Assembly: GCF_013409425.1 (NCBI RefSeq)
Contig: NZ_JACCAC010000001.1
Span: 1,798,001-1,862,000, forward strand
Direction: 5' to 3'
Source: Nocardioides perillae
Lineage (GTDB): Bacteria; Actinomycetota; Actinomycetes; Propionibacteriales; Nocardioidaceae
DNA length: 64,000 bases
In this document: one piece after another, positions 8,607-16,516 of the stretch
How positions within the stretch are numbered: position 1 is the stretch's first letter
Layout: each line of letters opens with the position of its first letter
The notes under the pieces: generated by a model
Databases searched by the model: none
What the model saw: the letters and a program-made list of their open reading frames with translations, nothing else
Told to the model about the DNA's origin: nothing
Translations under genes and position numbers: made by a program

Positions 8607-9008
8607 TCAGCAGCGCATCACCTGGAGGGCGTATGGCGGTGGGTGTGGTCGGTGCGTCCGCGCTGGAGCGGGGAGGGGGAGGGCAGATGACCCGAGAAAG
8701 CCGACCCAGCCCACCGACCAGCCCCGTCGAACCCGTCCCACCGTCGTCGCGACGAACCAAAGGATCGCCAGGCAAAGACCGGTCACGAGGGCATCGGTTG
8801 CGCGGTCCGGCTGGCCCGACTGCGTGGCGGCGTGCGACCCCCCAACGATCACCTGTTCGATGTGTGCCACCGCGCCGGCTCGAGCCGGCGCCGGGTCCGC
8901 GTGGGACCCATGCGCGGACAGTCCGTGCATGCCAAACAACCCAAGGAGCACCAACAGAGCGGACGCAAGCCACCCGGCAGGTGAAGCGTTCGACGCGGAC
9001 CAGTGCAC
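8607..9008 (-). CDS. DUF6153-like small membrane protein
   Basis: This 133-residue protein starts at GTG 9008. An N-terminal helix contains LLGLFGMHGLSAHGSH, a His-bearing motif I associate with DUF6153 proteins. A second helix (LCLAILWFVATTVG) follows, then a Pro-rich tail ending VMRC. This C-terminal Cys is also common in the family. The gene is 53 bases upstream of DUF305 and reads in the same direction, which fits a copper-related lipoprotein operon. The biochemical role is unknown. To its right are 244 bases with no supported gene and then the first IS element. Confidence 0.6.
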   Translation of the reverse strand: MHWSASNASPAGWLASALLVLLGLFGMHGLSAHGSHADPAPARAGAVAHIEQVIVGGSHAATQSGQPDRATDALVTGLCLAILWFVATTVGRVRRGWSVGWVGFLGSSALPLPAPARTHRPHPPPYALQVMRC

Positions 9009-9283
9009 GCCACGAGTCTAGGAGCAGCCCTGCAACAACCACAGTCGCGGTGGCCAGATCTGCCGCAGTATCGGCTTGAACGCCAGCGAGAGCCCCGGTG
9101 ATGCCAAGACCCTCGCTCTCCGAACAGTGAGTCCGAACTTCACGTGCGTAGATGACTCGAGTTCGTAGTTCCGACCGCAGAATCCGGTCTGACCCGCTCA
9201 AATCACCCCGCCAAGATGGTCAGGGTCGCACGCGGGGCCGCTCACGTCAGGCTGAACCGCACTGGGTTTGATGGAGGCTCTGG

Positions 9284-10232
9284 TCATTTGATTTCAACCA
9301 GGGCCTGGTCGCCCTGCTGGGTAGCGTAGGACCTCCCCTCGAACTCTGCTGGCGGTACGTCGTCGAGGTAGCCGTGCAGCCGCTGGTGGTTGTGCCAGTG
9401 CACCCACCCCAGGGTCGCGAGCTCGACGTCCTCGATGGTGCGCCACGGCCCCGGCCGGGCAGGCCCGCGGATCAGTTCGGCTTTGTAGTAGCCGTTCACG
9501 GTCTCGGCGAGCGCGTTATCGAAGGAGTCCCCCCACGGTCCCGATCGACGGCACGGCACCGATCTCGGCCAGCCGCTCGCCGTAGCGCAGGCTCGTGAAT
9601 TGCGACCCGGCATCGCTGTGGCATCGCAGCCCGGTCAGCCGGGTGCCGCGGGACCAGCGGGCCATCTCGATGGCATCGAGCACCATCTCGGTGCGCATGT
9701 GCGAGGCGACCCGCCACCCCACGATCGTGCGGGAGTAGGCGTCGACGATGAAGCACACGTAGGCGATCCCGGCGAACGTTGGCACGAACGTCAGGTCGGT
9801 GACCCAGAGCTGGTTCGGGCCGGTGGCGGTGAAGTCCCGCTTGACCAGGTCCGGATGACGCGCCGCTGTGTCGTCACGCCGGGTCGTGCGGACCCGCTTG
9901 GTCCGCATCGCGCCGGCGATATCTTCGGCGCGCATCAGCCGTGCGACCTGGTCACGCCCGACCTCCCAGCCGCCACGCCTTGCGGCTTTCCACAGTTTCC
10001 TCGCGCCGTAGACCCTGTAGTTGTCCTCCCACAGCTGGCGGATCGCCGGGCGAAGCACCGCATCACGCGTCGCCCTTGCTGAGTTCGGCCGGGTCTTGGC
10101 GGCGTAGTAGGTGCTCGGAGCCACCTGCAGCCCCGCCCTGGTGAGCGTGGTGCAGATGGACTCGGCTCCGAGCTTCTTACCCTCCACGACGTCGTCGCGG
10201 TTGGCGTCGATGAACGCGACTACTTCTTGTGT
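9284..10232 (-). pseudogene. IS3-type transposase OrfB, frameshifted
   Basis: OrfB is the DDE catalytic subunit, normally made by a -1 ribosomal frameshift from orfA near 10,232. The integrase core is clear: LWVTDLTFVPTFAGIAYVCF (first Asp), GLRCHSDAGSQFTS (second Asp) and DSFDNALAETVNGYYKAELI (Glu). Between the second Asp and the Glu, a run of six C on the plus strand at 9529-9534 has one base too many, which splits the gene: the upstream frame reads into GLLR and stops. With five C the sequence becomes GTVGDSFDNALAE, the normal IS3 form. The IS is inactive unless this is a base-calling error. Confidence 0.8.
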
Positions 10233-10564
10233 TGGCGGTCGAGTTCCGCCCCGAAGAAAGAGGCCGCTCGCTTCAGGATCTCGTTGGCTCGCTTGAGTTC
10301 GCGGTTCTCCTGCTCGAGCTCTCGGATCCGCCGCGCCTCCACCGTGCTCACACCCGGGGTGTGGCCGTCGTCGACGTCGGCCTGCTTGACCCACTGACGC
10401 ACCGACTCCACGCCGTAGCCCAACTGCGAGGCGACCCGCTGGACCGTCCCATGCTCGGTCCCGAGCTCTGCACGCAACGTGCGGACCATCCGGACCGCCG
10501 CTGCCTTCTCCTCCGGGGAGTATCGCCGCGTCTGCGGCTTCCCGGGCACCTGCTCCTTGGGCAT
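10220..10564 (-). CDS. IS3-type transposase OrfA
   Basis: This 114-residue protein has the N-terminal helix-turn-helix of IS3 OrfA proteins (RRYSPEEKAAAVRMV, GYGVESVRQWVKQAD) followed by a leucine-zipper-like helix (RIRELEQENRELKRANEIL). It binds the IS ends and is the N-terminal part of the OrfAB fusion. The stop at 10,220 lies in an A/G-rich stretch where a -1 slip leads into orfB in frame (TQEVVAFID). The gene is intact. Confidence 0.85.
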   Translation of the reverse strand: MPKEQVPGKPQTRRYSPEEKAAAVRMVRTLRAELGTEHGTVQRVASQLGYGVESVRQWVKQADVDDGHTPGVSTVEARRIRELEQENRELKRANEILKRAASFFGAELDRQHKK

Positions 10565-10630
10565 GTGCTCATCCTCGTTTCCAAGGTCACGAGCCTCCAG
10601 GAAACCCAGTGCGGTTCAAACCTCCAGCGC

Positions 10631-11286
10631 GTGCGCTCTATTGTAAACGTCGAGGTCGACTTCGAGCCGTTTCGCCCCACTGCTCGGGCCCTGGTGAGTG
10701 CAAAAGCGCTACTACTGGTGCTTCTGCGATCCGAGTTGAGAGAGCTCCTTGTGTGGCCGGACGAACAGACAGGTGCAGATGACCTCACCCGCGTAACTGC
10801 AGCTGTGCTGGCTGGCCGGCTGCGCGGCCTGGCGCGAGAGTCGACCACGCTCCGATCGTTGGCGCTCGACGATCTCACCGCTGATTGGGCTGTGCGCGTC
10901 GCCCGAGGGGGACCCAATGCCCTAGGGAAGGTGCGGTTCTCTGCCACCCCCGTGGCACCTCCCTCAAACTTGATGGTGTTGAGCTGTCGACGCAGGCTGC
11001 CTTCTTGCCTGATCCCGTTGCCAAGTACCAGAGGGTCGTGGCGACCAGGAAGGAAGCTGTACGGATCGCCGTCTCGCGCGCGGTTGGCTGGCCGGTCACG
11101 CACCGTCTCTCGGTGCCCCCCGGCGCGACCACCACCGAGGATGCTGGAGTGCTCACAATTCTCACGTCCGCTGAAGTCGGGTTGTCGGTATCGGTCGATG
11201 AGGAAGAGTTCCTCTCCAAGCTCGGTGCGCTCACCGGAGAGGGCAAGCGCCGGCCGCTGTCTGCCTTCGACCTTCGCAAGCGATAG
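10631..11286 (+). pseudogene. Unrecognised gene, frameshifted and bordered by the IS
   Basis: Two frames give one plausible protein of about 218 residues. The first, from GTG 10631, reads VEVDFEPFRPTARAL and LRELLVWPDEQTGADD and is well biased for this genome. Near 10,965 it stops making sense and the second frame takes over with LKLDGVELSTQAAFLPDP through to FDLRKR and TAG. One missing base explains the change. The start lies only 12 bases from the IS end, so the true 5' end or promoter may have been replaced. I do not recognise the family. The many acidic residues and absence of membrane helices suggest a cytoplasmic protein. Confidence 0.4.
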
Positions 11287-11468
11287 CCGGGCGGGCCGCA
11301 AGGACATGCCCCGGGCGCGGCCCCTCGTTGCCCGCCCGCGACACGGGCGCGACAGGGCCGTAGGGGCGGCGGTGTCGCAGGTCTGTGCTTCGATCGGGTC
11401 ATGACGAACGGGTGGCAGTTGCCCTGGCAGGCGTCCAGCGCCGCGGGATCAGGACGAGGGGCAACAGA

Positions 11469-11538
11469 GAGATCGCAGGTCTGCGATCTCCCCCCGCTAC
11501 GAAGGAAGTCCAGGTCAGCCCATGGTTGACCTGGACTT
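11469..11538. repeat. Two strong inverted repeats upstream of the excisionase
   Basis: GAGATCGCAG and CTGCGATCTC form a perfect 10-bp repeat at 11469-11490. AAGTCCAGGTCA and TGACCTGGACTT form a perfect 12-bp repeat around nine bases at 11506-11538. They lie between the unknown gene and the excisionase in a stretch (11,287-11,674) with no other supported feature. They could be integrase or excisionase arm sites, or a transcription terminator for the left element. Confidence 0.6.
11473..11500 (+). other. Attachment-site-like sequence resembling the tRNA fragment at 20 kb
   Basis: TCGCAGGT, ten other bases, then CCCCCGCTAC occur here. Exactly the same two blocks with the same ten-base gap occur at 20017-20044 in the 3' end of the tRNA-like fragment. 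The site lies about 175 bases before the excisionase gene. The likely meaning is a degenerate att site marking the left end of an 8.5-kb element. The T-loop is not preserved, so it is not a functional tRNA. Confidence 0.45.
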
Positions 11539-11674
11539 TCGCTTTGGGGGCGAGATGCGATCCCATCGTTTACCCATCACATTGACAGGTGCGCAGCGCC
11601 GCCCAGGCGGGCAACAGCGCCGTTGCTTCCGGTCGCTTCGGGCTCGCTCGGCAGCGGTCGTCCACCTACTCGGC

Positions 11675-11878
11675 ATGAGTACGACGAAGCTGGGGCTCGA
11701 GCCCCTGATCGGGGTCGAGGAGCTCGCCGACTACCTCGGTGTCCCCGTGCAGACCATCTACGACTGGCGGCTCTCCGGTCGGGCGCCGCGGGCCTTCAAG
11801 CTCGGTAAGCACCTGCGGTTCGCGGTCAGAGACGTGCAGCAGTGGCTCGAGGACCACCACGAGGCCGACCATGAGTAG
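11675..11878 (+). CDS. Excisionase-like helix-turn-helix protein
   Basis: This 67-residue protein is a single MerR/excisionase-type DNA-binding domain: LIGVEELADYLGVPVQTIYDWRLSG, then APRAFKLGKHLRFAVRDVQQWLEDH. This is the standard Xis layout of actinobacterial integrative elements. ATG 11675 is chosen over an upstream in-frame start because the domain begins immediately after it. Its last codons overlap the start of the integrase (ATGAGTAG), so the pair is co-translated. It should bend DNA at the attachment site and direct the integrase toward excision. Confidence 0.8.
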   Translation: MSTTKLGLEPLIGVEELADYLGVPVQTIYDWRLSGRAPRAFKLGKHLRFAVRDVQQWLEDHHEADHE

Positions 11879-13055
11879 GCCGCGGATCCCGATCGGCGGG
11901 TACGGCGAGATCGCGTTCATCACGCGCGGCAGGGGCAAGGTCGAGGCGCGCACGCGTTTCCGGGACTGGGACGGCCGGACCCGTCTCGTCCAGGCGACCG
12001 CGTCGTCACGGCCGGCGGCAGAGGTGGCGCTGAAGAAGAAGCTCACGCAGCGCAACGCCTTCCAGCCCGTCGACACGACGCTGACGCCGGACAGCCCGTT
12101 CCCGGCGCTCGTCGACTACTGGCTCGCCGACCTCGACCTCGAAGGCCGGATCGCACCCGCGACCCGGTTCAACTACGAGCGCGACATGCGCCGCCTGGCC
12201 CTGCCGGCGTTCCAGGGCTTCACCCTGCGCGAGATCGGGGTCGCCCGTTGCGATGCCCTGCTGAAGCAGTTGGGCAACAGCTCGTACTCGTCGGCCAAGC
12301 GCGCTCGGACCGTGCTGCGGCAGTCGTTCGCACTCGCGGTGAGGCACGAGGTGCTCCCGCGCAACCCGATCGACAACGTCTCCCGCCTCCACAAGCCGAA
12401 GCGCACACCGACCGCCCTGACCGCGGCGGAGGTCAACGCCATCCGCGCGGTGATCAAGGCCTGGGAGTCCGCAACGGGCACCTCCGGCCCGAACCCCGAT
12501 GGACAGCTCGGCCAGATCGTCGAGGTCATGCTCGGCACCTCCGCCCGGATCGGCGAGGTGCTGGCCATCCGCCGCCGCGACCTAGACCTGACCACGCCGG
12601 CCGCGACGCTGCGGATCTGCGGAACGGTGATCTCCGAGCGTGGCACGGGGAGCTATCGCCAGGAGCATCCCAAGACCGACGCGTCGAGCCGGGTGATCGC
12701 GCTGCCGAGCTTCACCGCCGAGGCCTTGCGTCGGCGGATGGCGATCATGCGGGACCACTCGCTCGACGCCCTGGTGTTCTGCAGCCGCGAGGGCACGCCG
12801 CTGACGACCGCGAACGTGCGCCGGCAGCTCCGCAAGGTCCTCGGCGACGCTGGCATCGAGGGCGTCACGCCCCACATGTTCCGGCGGACCGTCGCCACCG
12901 TGGTGAACGAGCAGGCAAGTCTCAATCTCGCCTCCGAACTGCTCGGTCACACCGACCCGAAGGTGACCGTCGAGCACTACGTCCGCCGCAACGAGCAGGT
13001 GAACCCGCTGACCGCCGAGCTGCTCGACCAAGCGTTCGCTCGGGAGGACGACTAA
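11871..13055 (+). CDS. int: Tyrosine site-specific integrase
   Basis: This 394-residue recombinase inserts and excises the element. An arm-binding region (residues 1-60) is followed by a SAM-like core-binding domain (about 70-165) and the catalytic domain. Catalytic residues are visible: Arg in GTSARIGEVLAIR, the His-x-x-Arg box in TPHMFRRTVATVV, the second His in LLGHTDPKVT and the nucleophilic Tyr in VEHYVRR. The start overlaps the xis gene by eight bases. The length is normal for phage-like integrases of Streptomyces-type elements. No frameshift is seen, so the enzyme may be active on att sites at 11.47 and 20.03 kb. Confidence 0.9.
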   Translation: MSRPRIPIGGYGEIAFITRGRGKVEARTRFRDWDGRTRLVQATASSRPAAEVALKKKLTQRNAFQPVDTTLTPDSPFPALVDYWLADLDLEGRIAPATRFNYERDMRRLALPAFQGFTLREIGVARCDALLKQLGNSSYSSAKRARTVLRQSFALAVRHEVLPRNPIDNVSRLHKPKRTPTALTAAEVNAIRAVIKAWESATGTSGPNPDGQLGQIVEVMLGTSARIGEVLAIRRRDLDLTTPAATLRICGTVISERGTGSYRQEHPKTDASSRVIALPSFTAEALRRRMAIMRDHSLDALVFCSREGTPLTTANVRRQLRKVLGDAGIEGVTPHMFRRTVATVVNEQASLNLASELLGHTDPKVTVEHYVRRNEQVNPLTAELLDQAFAREDD

Positions 13056-13687
13056 CGCGGGTCGATTTCGTCGGCCCAGGCGTCGAAGTAGGTCCGGATG
13101 TCGGTGATGGGTACGCCGACGTCCGGGAAGTCCTGGTCCTGGATGCGGCCATGGGTCCGCAGCGTCGCGGCGAACATCGCGAGATCGAAGCCCGGATCGG
13201 CCTCGGCCGCCTTCCGGAGCGTCTCCTCGCGGTCGAACCGCTGGTGCAGCACGTAGACGTCGACGAAGTCACGCGGCTCCGCACGGCCGAACAGCGCGAG
13301 CGTCTTGCGGATCGCGAGTTCGTCGGGAGCGAAGCTCGGCCCGGCGATCGTGACGGTCGGAGTGCTGGCGGCGGGACTGTCGACCGCGAGGTCCACGAGA
13401 ACCGTCTCCGGGCCGGTGATCGACCACCGCCGAAACTCCTCGCCGGTCCGCACCAACTTGTGGCTCCACCCGCGAGCCGTGACCGCGGCGATGAGCGCTT
13501 CGCTTGCCGCCTCGACGCTGCCCGCGCGACGCGATGTGAAGAAGTCGAGGTCTTCGGTCGGCCTCGGCACGATCCCCTGGGCGATCAGAGCCCCGCCGCC
13601 GGCGAGCAGGAAGCCTGCCGACTCGGGCAGGGCGAAGAACACGTTGGCCAGTTCGACCTGGAAGTCGCTCAGCCTTGAGTCGCTCAC
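13052..13687 (-). CDS. Nucleotidyltransferase toxin of the AbiEii/AbiGii type
   Basis: This 211-residue protein has the minimal nucleotidyltransferase motif GFLLAGGGALIAQG followed by RPTEDLDFF, giving the Gly-rich loop and the DxD metal site. Later segments (VLVDLAVDSP and AIRKTLALFGRAEPRDFVDVY) match the AbiEii family. Such toxins act in phage-triggered growth arrest by transferring nucleotides to tRNA or proteins. The start overlaps the stop of an XRE gene by four bases (ATGA), the normal antitoxin-first order. The gene is convergent with the integrase; their 3' ends overlap by four bases. Confidence 0.82.
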   Translation of the reverse strand: MSDSRLSDFQVELANVFFALPESAGFLLAGGGALIAQGIVPRPTEDLDFFTSRRAGSVEAASEALIAAVTARGWSHKLVRTGEEFRRWSITGPETVLVDLAVDSPAASTPTVTIAGPSFAPDELAIRKTLALFGRAEPRDFVDVYVLHQRFDREETLRKAAEADPGFDLAMFAATLRTHGRIQDQDFPDVGVPITDIRTYFDAWADEIDPR

Positions 13688-14196
13688 GCGATGGCACCGA
13701 ATGACACGATGAGCGGCTCCCAGGCGCTGCGGATCGTCCGCGGGATGACGAGGTCGTCCCAGAGGTCGACGAGCAGGGCCCCGTCCAGGTAGGCGAGCAG
13801 GTCGGCCGGCTCACCTTCGCGAAGAACGATCTCGTAGACCCTGGCCCGGTCGCGCCGGTCGCGAAGGTTGTAGGGACGCGACGGGCCGGACCAGTGCAGA
13901 TGCTGGGGCAGCGTCACCGTCGCGAAGGCTGTGGCAGTGTCGAGACGCCACAGGCGATCAGGGACGACGAACGGCTCGCCACGGGCACCGGAGTGGATGG
14001 TGAACTCGACGCGGGGCACGAGGTCGAGATCGAAGCCACTGCTGTTGACGATCCGCTCGGCCACAGCGAGCGTCGGCGACTTGGTGCCGTGCTCGTAGGT
14101 CGAGAGCGTTGGCTGCGAGGTGCCCGAACGGCGCGCCAGTTCCCGCTGCGACAGTCCACTGCCGCGGCGTGCGCGCGCGATGATCGTCCCGGCCAT
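13684..14196 (-). CDS. XRE-family antitoxin paired with the AbiEii toxin
   Basis: This 170-residue protein has an N-terminal Cro/C1 helix-turn-helix (SGLSQRELARRSGTSQPTLSTYEHG) and a C-terminal part without a recognised domain (YNLRDRRDRARVYEIVLREG, DLVIPRTIRSAWEPL), which probably contacts the toxin. I chose ATG 14196 rather than the tandem GTGs at 14205 and 14202, because those start codons adjoin the perfect inverted repeat at 14205-14224, expected to be its own operator. This differs from classical AbiEi antitoxins, which have a winged helix and no XRE domain. Autoregulation is inferred. Confidence 0.78.
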   Translation of the reverse strand: MAGTIIARARRGSGLSQRELARRSGTSQPTLSTYEHGTKSPTLAVAERIVNSSGFDLDLVPRVEFTIHSGARGEPFVVPDRLWRLDTATAFATVTLPQHLHWSGPSRPYNLRDRRDRARVYEIVLREGEPADLLAYLDGALLVDLWDDLVIPRTIRSAWEPLIVSFGAIA

Positions 14197-14204
14197 GTCC
14201 ACCA

Positions 14205-14224
14205 CGATATCCGCTTAGATATCG
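14205..14224. promoter_or_regulatory. Inverted repeat, probable antitoxin operator
   Basis: CGATATC and GATATCG are perfect inverted repeats around six bases. The site ends nine bases from ATG 14196 of the XRE antitoxin and lies between that gene and the divergent gene at 14,334. It is AT-rich against its surroundings. Binding by the XRE protein is inferred from position. Confidence 0.6.
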
Positions 14225-14333
14225 CTCCTCAAGGTCTCGCCGGCGCGCCACCGGAAATCGCTTGGTCATGTCGGAGGCGATCCGTAGCGTCGATCGCGCC
14301 CAGGAGGCAGTCAGAGGAGCAGAGGGGCCGGCT

Positions 14334-14837
14334 GTGCAGAAGATCGTCGTGAACGCGAAGCCCGGAGGCTTCGGGCTGTCCCGCGAAGCCGCCGCTGCGC
14401 TCGGACTGGAAGTCGACGAGAAGTCGTCGTTCATGCAGCCATGCCGAGTCATCGGCGAGAACGCGCTCCGCAGAAACGATTCTCGCCTCGTTGACGTCGT
14501 GGAGACCCTCGGCCAGGCCGCGAGCGGCCCCAACGCCGAGCTCGTCGTGATCTGCATCCCCGACGGCGTCGACTGGGGAATCGCCGACTATGACGGTGCC
14601 GAGTGGGTGGCCGAACGGCATCGCACATGGACACCGAAGGAGAGCGACGTAGAAGGCTACGGGGGTGTGCTCCAGGCACCTGCAGCCGTTGTCGCGCCGC
14701 GCCGCCACATAGCCGCGCTGCTCGCTGCGGAAGCCGAGGTTGCCGAACGTGCGGAGGCGACCAGCGACCCGAACGAGCCGCTGCCGCCCCACGTCAAGGT
14801 CACCCGCGGCAGGTCGCCTCGGGCCGACGGAGACTGA
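14334..14837 (+). CDS. Conserved hypothetical protein, phage/plasmid type
   Basis: This 167-residue protein has a pattern I have seen in phage and plasmid genes without assigned function: QKIVVNAKPGGFGLSREA at the N-terminus, a middle with LVDVVETLGQAASG, then ELVVICIPDGVDWGIADYDG and EWVAERHRTW. The C-terminal 60 residues are Ala- and Glu-rich and variable. GTG 14334 fits best, since AGGGG lies about nine bases upstream and the conserved block begins there; ATG 14268 would add 22 residues. It is divergent from the toxin-antitoxin pair and convergent with the next gene. No catalytic motif is visible. Confidence 0.55.
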   Translation: MQKIVVNAKPGGFGLSREAAAALGLEVDEKSSFMQPCRVIGENALRRNDSRLVDVVETLGQAASGPNAELVVICIPDGVDWGIADYDGAEWVAERHRTWTPKESDVEGYGGVLQAPAAVVAPRRHIAALLAAEAEVAERAEATSDPNEPLPPHVKVTRGRSPRADGD

Positions 14838-14844
14838 CGCGCCG

Positions 14845-16092
14845 TCAGGGCAGCCCTGCCCGGTCGAACTCCTGCTGCAACCGCGGGCGACGCCGATGGA
14901 TCTCGCGCAGGTCCGCGATCAGGTCGTTGACCTCCGCCGACTTCTCGGACCCGGCACTGAGCTTCCGCATCTTGGCCAGTCTCCGGGCTGCCAGCCGGTA
15001 GTGCTGGGCGCTGGCCTCGACCAGCTCGTTCTCGACGAGGCGCTGATGGATCGGCAGCGTGGCGATCGGGTCGACCTTCTCGTACGCCTTCACCAGTTCA
15101 CTCCAGGTGTGGTCGCTATCGAGGGCCAACGAGTGAGCGAGGTTCCAGGCGAACTCGGGCTCCTTCAGGGTGAGGAGCGCGAACAGGACCGCGTCCCGCG
15201 GACTCGCCGCCAGCGTCGCTACAACCTCGTCGCGATAGTCCGGCCAGGACTTGCCCGCCGCCTTGTGCACCCGTGCCGCCGACGACGAAGACGGCCACTT
15301 GCGGAACACCGAGAGCCGGGCGTCCAGCGCTTCGCTCGGTCGGTGGGCTTCCAGCAGACCGCACCAGTAGTCCGCGGCCTTGAGCGACTGGTGCCCGCGG
15401 TCGAGGTCCGTGGCCTGCTTCGCCCAGTCGATGGCCAGATCGATCTCGCCGATCTCCTCGAACGCCTCCGCCGTGTCCTGCAGCCACGCCGCGACCTTCC
15501 GGTCCTTCGCATGGGTGCGGATGATCGCGTCAATGTCGTGGTCGAGGACGGCGAGCCGCTGCGCGTTCCAGTCGAGTGTGAACCACGCGTGCGAGTGAGC
15601 TGACGACAATCGCTCGCCCTCCGATGGGCGCGGCCCGAGCGTCGCCTCGACCTCCGCCAGGCTCTTCCGATAGGCGGCCATGCCGGCGTCGCCGAGCGCC
15701 GACGCGTAGGCCACCGGGTCGAGTTCGAAGTAGTCGACCCCGTCGTCGTCGAACTGGAACTTGATCATCCAGTCGATCAGCTTGCCGACCGGCGTCCGGG
15801 CTGCAGCGGCCGCCTGCGGGTGGAGTTCCAGCAATCGGCGACAGGCGTCGCCGATGATCCCGGCGGAGTCGTCCGCGCGAGCGATGACCCTGACTGAGGA
15901 CGCGAGCGCCTTGTGGGTCACGGCATAGATCTCGACAGGGTCCGTCGTCGGGATCGCCTGCTCCAGGATGTCGATCGCCTCGTGCATGTCCCTGCCGTGC
16001 GAGTAGGCGGCGCTGTAGCTGTGAAGATCCGAGCGGGTCCGGATCAACGGGAGAACGGCGTCGGCCAGCGAGGTCACCCGCTCATTCTTCAC
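14845..16092 (-). CDS. SWIM-zinc-finger-associated helical repeat protein
   Basis: This 415-residue, mostly helical protein matches the C-terminal region I know from actinobacterial SWIM zinc-finger proteins (DUF6880-like): ADDSAGIIGDACRRLLELHP, VGKLIDWMIKFQFDDDG, RHPHARDR-like IIRTHAKDRKVAAWLQDTA, DWAKQATDLDRGHQSLKAAD, and a terminal RRRPRLQQEFDRAGLP. The SWIM CxCx(n)CxH finger itself is absent, so this is a repeat module standing alone, perhaps a split version of the longer protein. The repeats look TPR-like and may mediate protein contacts. The function is unknown. It ends eight bases from its convergent neighbour, and an IS lies 45 bases upstream of the start. Confidence 0.6.
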   Translation of the reverse strand: MKNERVTSLADAVLPLIRTRSDLHSYSAAYSHGRDMHEAIDILEQAIPTTDPVEIYAVTHKALASSVRVIARADDSAGIIGDACRRLLELHPQAAAAARTPVGKLIDWMIKFQFDDDGVDYFELDPVAYASALGDAGMAAYRKSLAEVEATLGPRPSEGERLSSAHSHAWFTLDWNAQRLAVLDHDIDAIIRTHAKDRKVAAWLQDTAEAFEEIGEIDLAIDWAKQATDLDRGHQSLKAADYWCGLLEAHRPSEALDARLSVFRKWPSSSSAARVHKAAGKSWPDYRDEVVATLAASPRDAVLFALLTLKEPEFAWNLAHSLALDSDHTWSELVKAYEKVDPIATLPIHQRLVENELVEASAQHYRLAARRLAKMRKLSAGSEKSAEVNDLIADLREIHRRRPRLQQEFDRAGLP

Positions 16093-16197
16093 ACCCCAGG
16101 ATCCATCCCTTCAACCCCTCGGCGCCCCGCCCCGTCTGTCGCGCGTCAGGATTTCTGGCAGGGACGTTTAGTCAGTCCCTGAAGGAGAATCCACGAC

Positions 16198-16516
16198 ATG
16201 GGTAGACCCCCTGTGATCCCGGCCGAGCAGAAGACTCGGATCGTGCTGAGCGTGTTGGCCGGAGAGATGACCGCTCGCCGAGGCGGCTCGGCGGGAGAAG
16301 GTCAGCGAGCAGTCCATCGGCCGGTGGAAGGCCGACTTCCTCGAAGCCGGGAAGACGGCGCTGGCGGCCGGCAGGTCCGGGCCGTCGACACGGGAGCAGC
16401 AGCTCGAGGCCGAGGTCGCTGATCTGACCCAGGCGCTCGGCGAGGCCGCGGTCGAGCTACGCGTGTGGAAGAAGTCAGCGGAGGGCAGGTTGGGCCCTTC
16501 GAGGACCTCGAGGTGA
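16198..16516 (+). pseudogene. Transposase OrfA of the second IS, frameshifted
   Basis: The gene starts at ATG 16198 after a GAAGGAGAAT ribosome site. It reads MGRPPVIPAEQKTRIVLSVL and then breaks near 16,275 because of one extra base. The other frame restores the expected helix-turn-helix and coiled coil: EAARREKVSEQSIGRWKADF, LEAEVADLTQALGEAAVELR, ending at TGA 16514. Repaired, the protein is 105 residues. The break should prevent end binding. The downstream orfB is intact. Confidence 0.7.

Larger units (their letters stand above)
9253..10618 (-). mobile_element. IS3-family-like insertion sequence, 1366 bp
   Basis: The ends are imperfect inverted repeats that begin TGAACCGCACTGGGTTT and then share TGGAGGCTC in each end (left 9253-9290, right 10581-10618). 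The element carries orfA and orfB on the minus strand in the usual IS3 layout. No target-site duplication is visible: the outside bases are GGC on the left and AAC on the right. This suggests rearrangement after insertion. The right end abuts the 5' side of a damaged unknown gene. Confidence 0.85.

Noticed and set aside
9009..9201. Minus-strand frame with GVQADTAADLATATVVVAGLL, resembling a cation transporter end
   Set aside because: The hydrophobic stretch is short, joins no start or other transporter motif and lies in a gap beside the IS. It is not enough to call a remnant.
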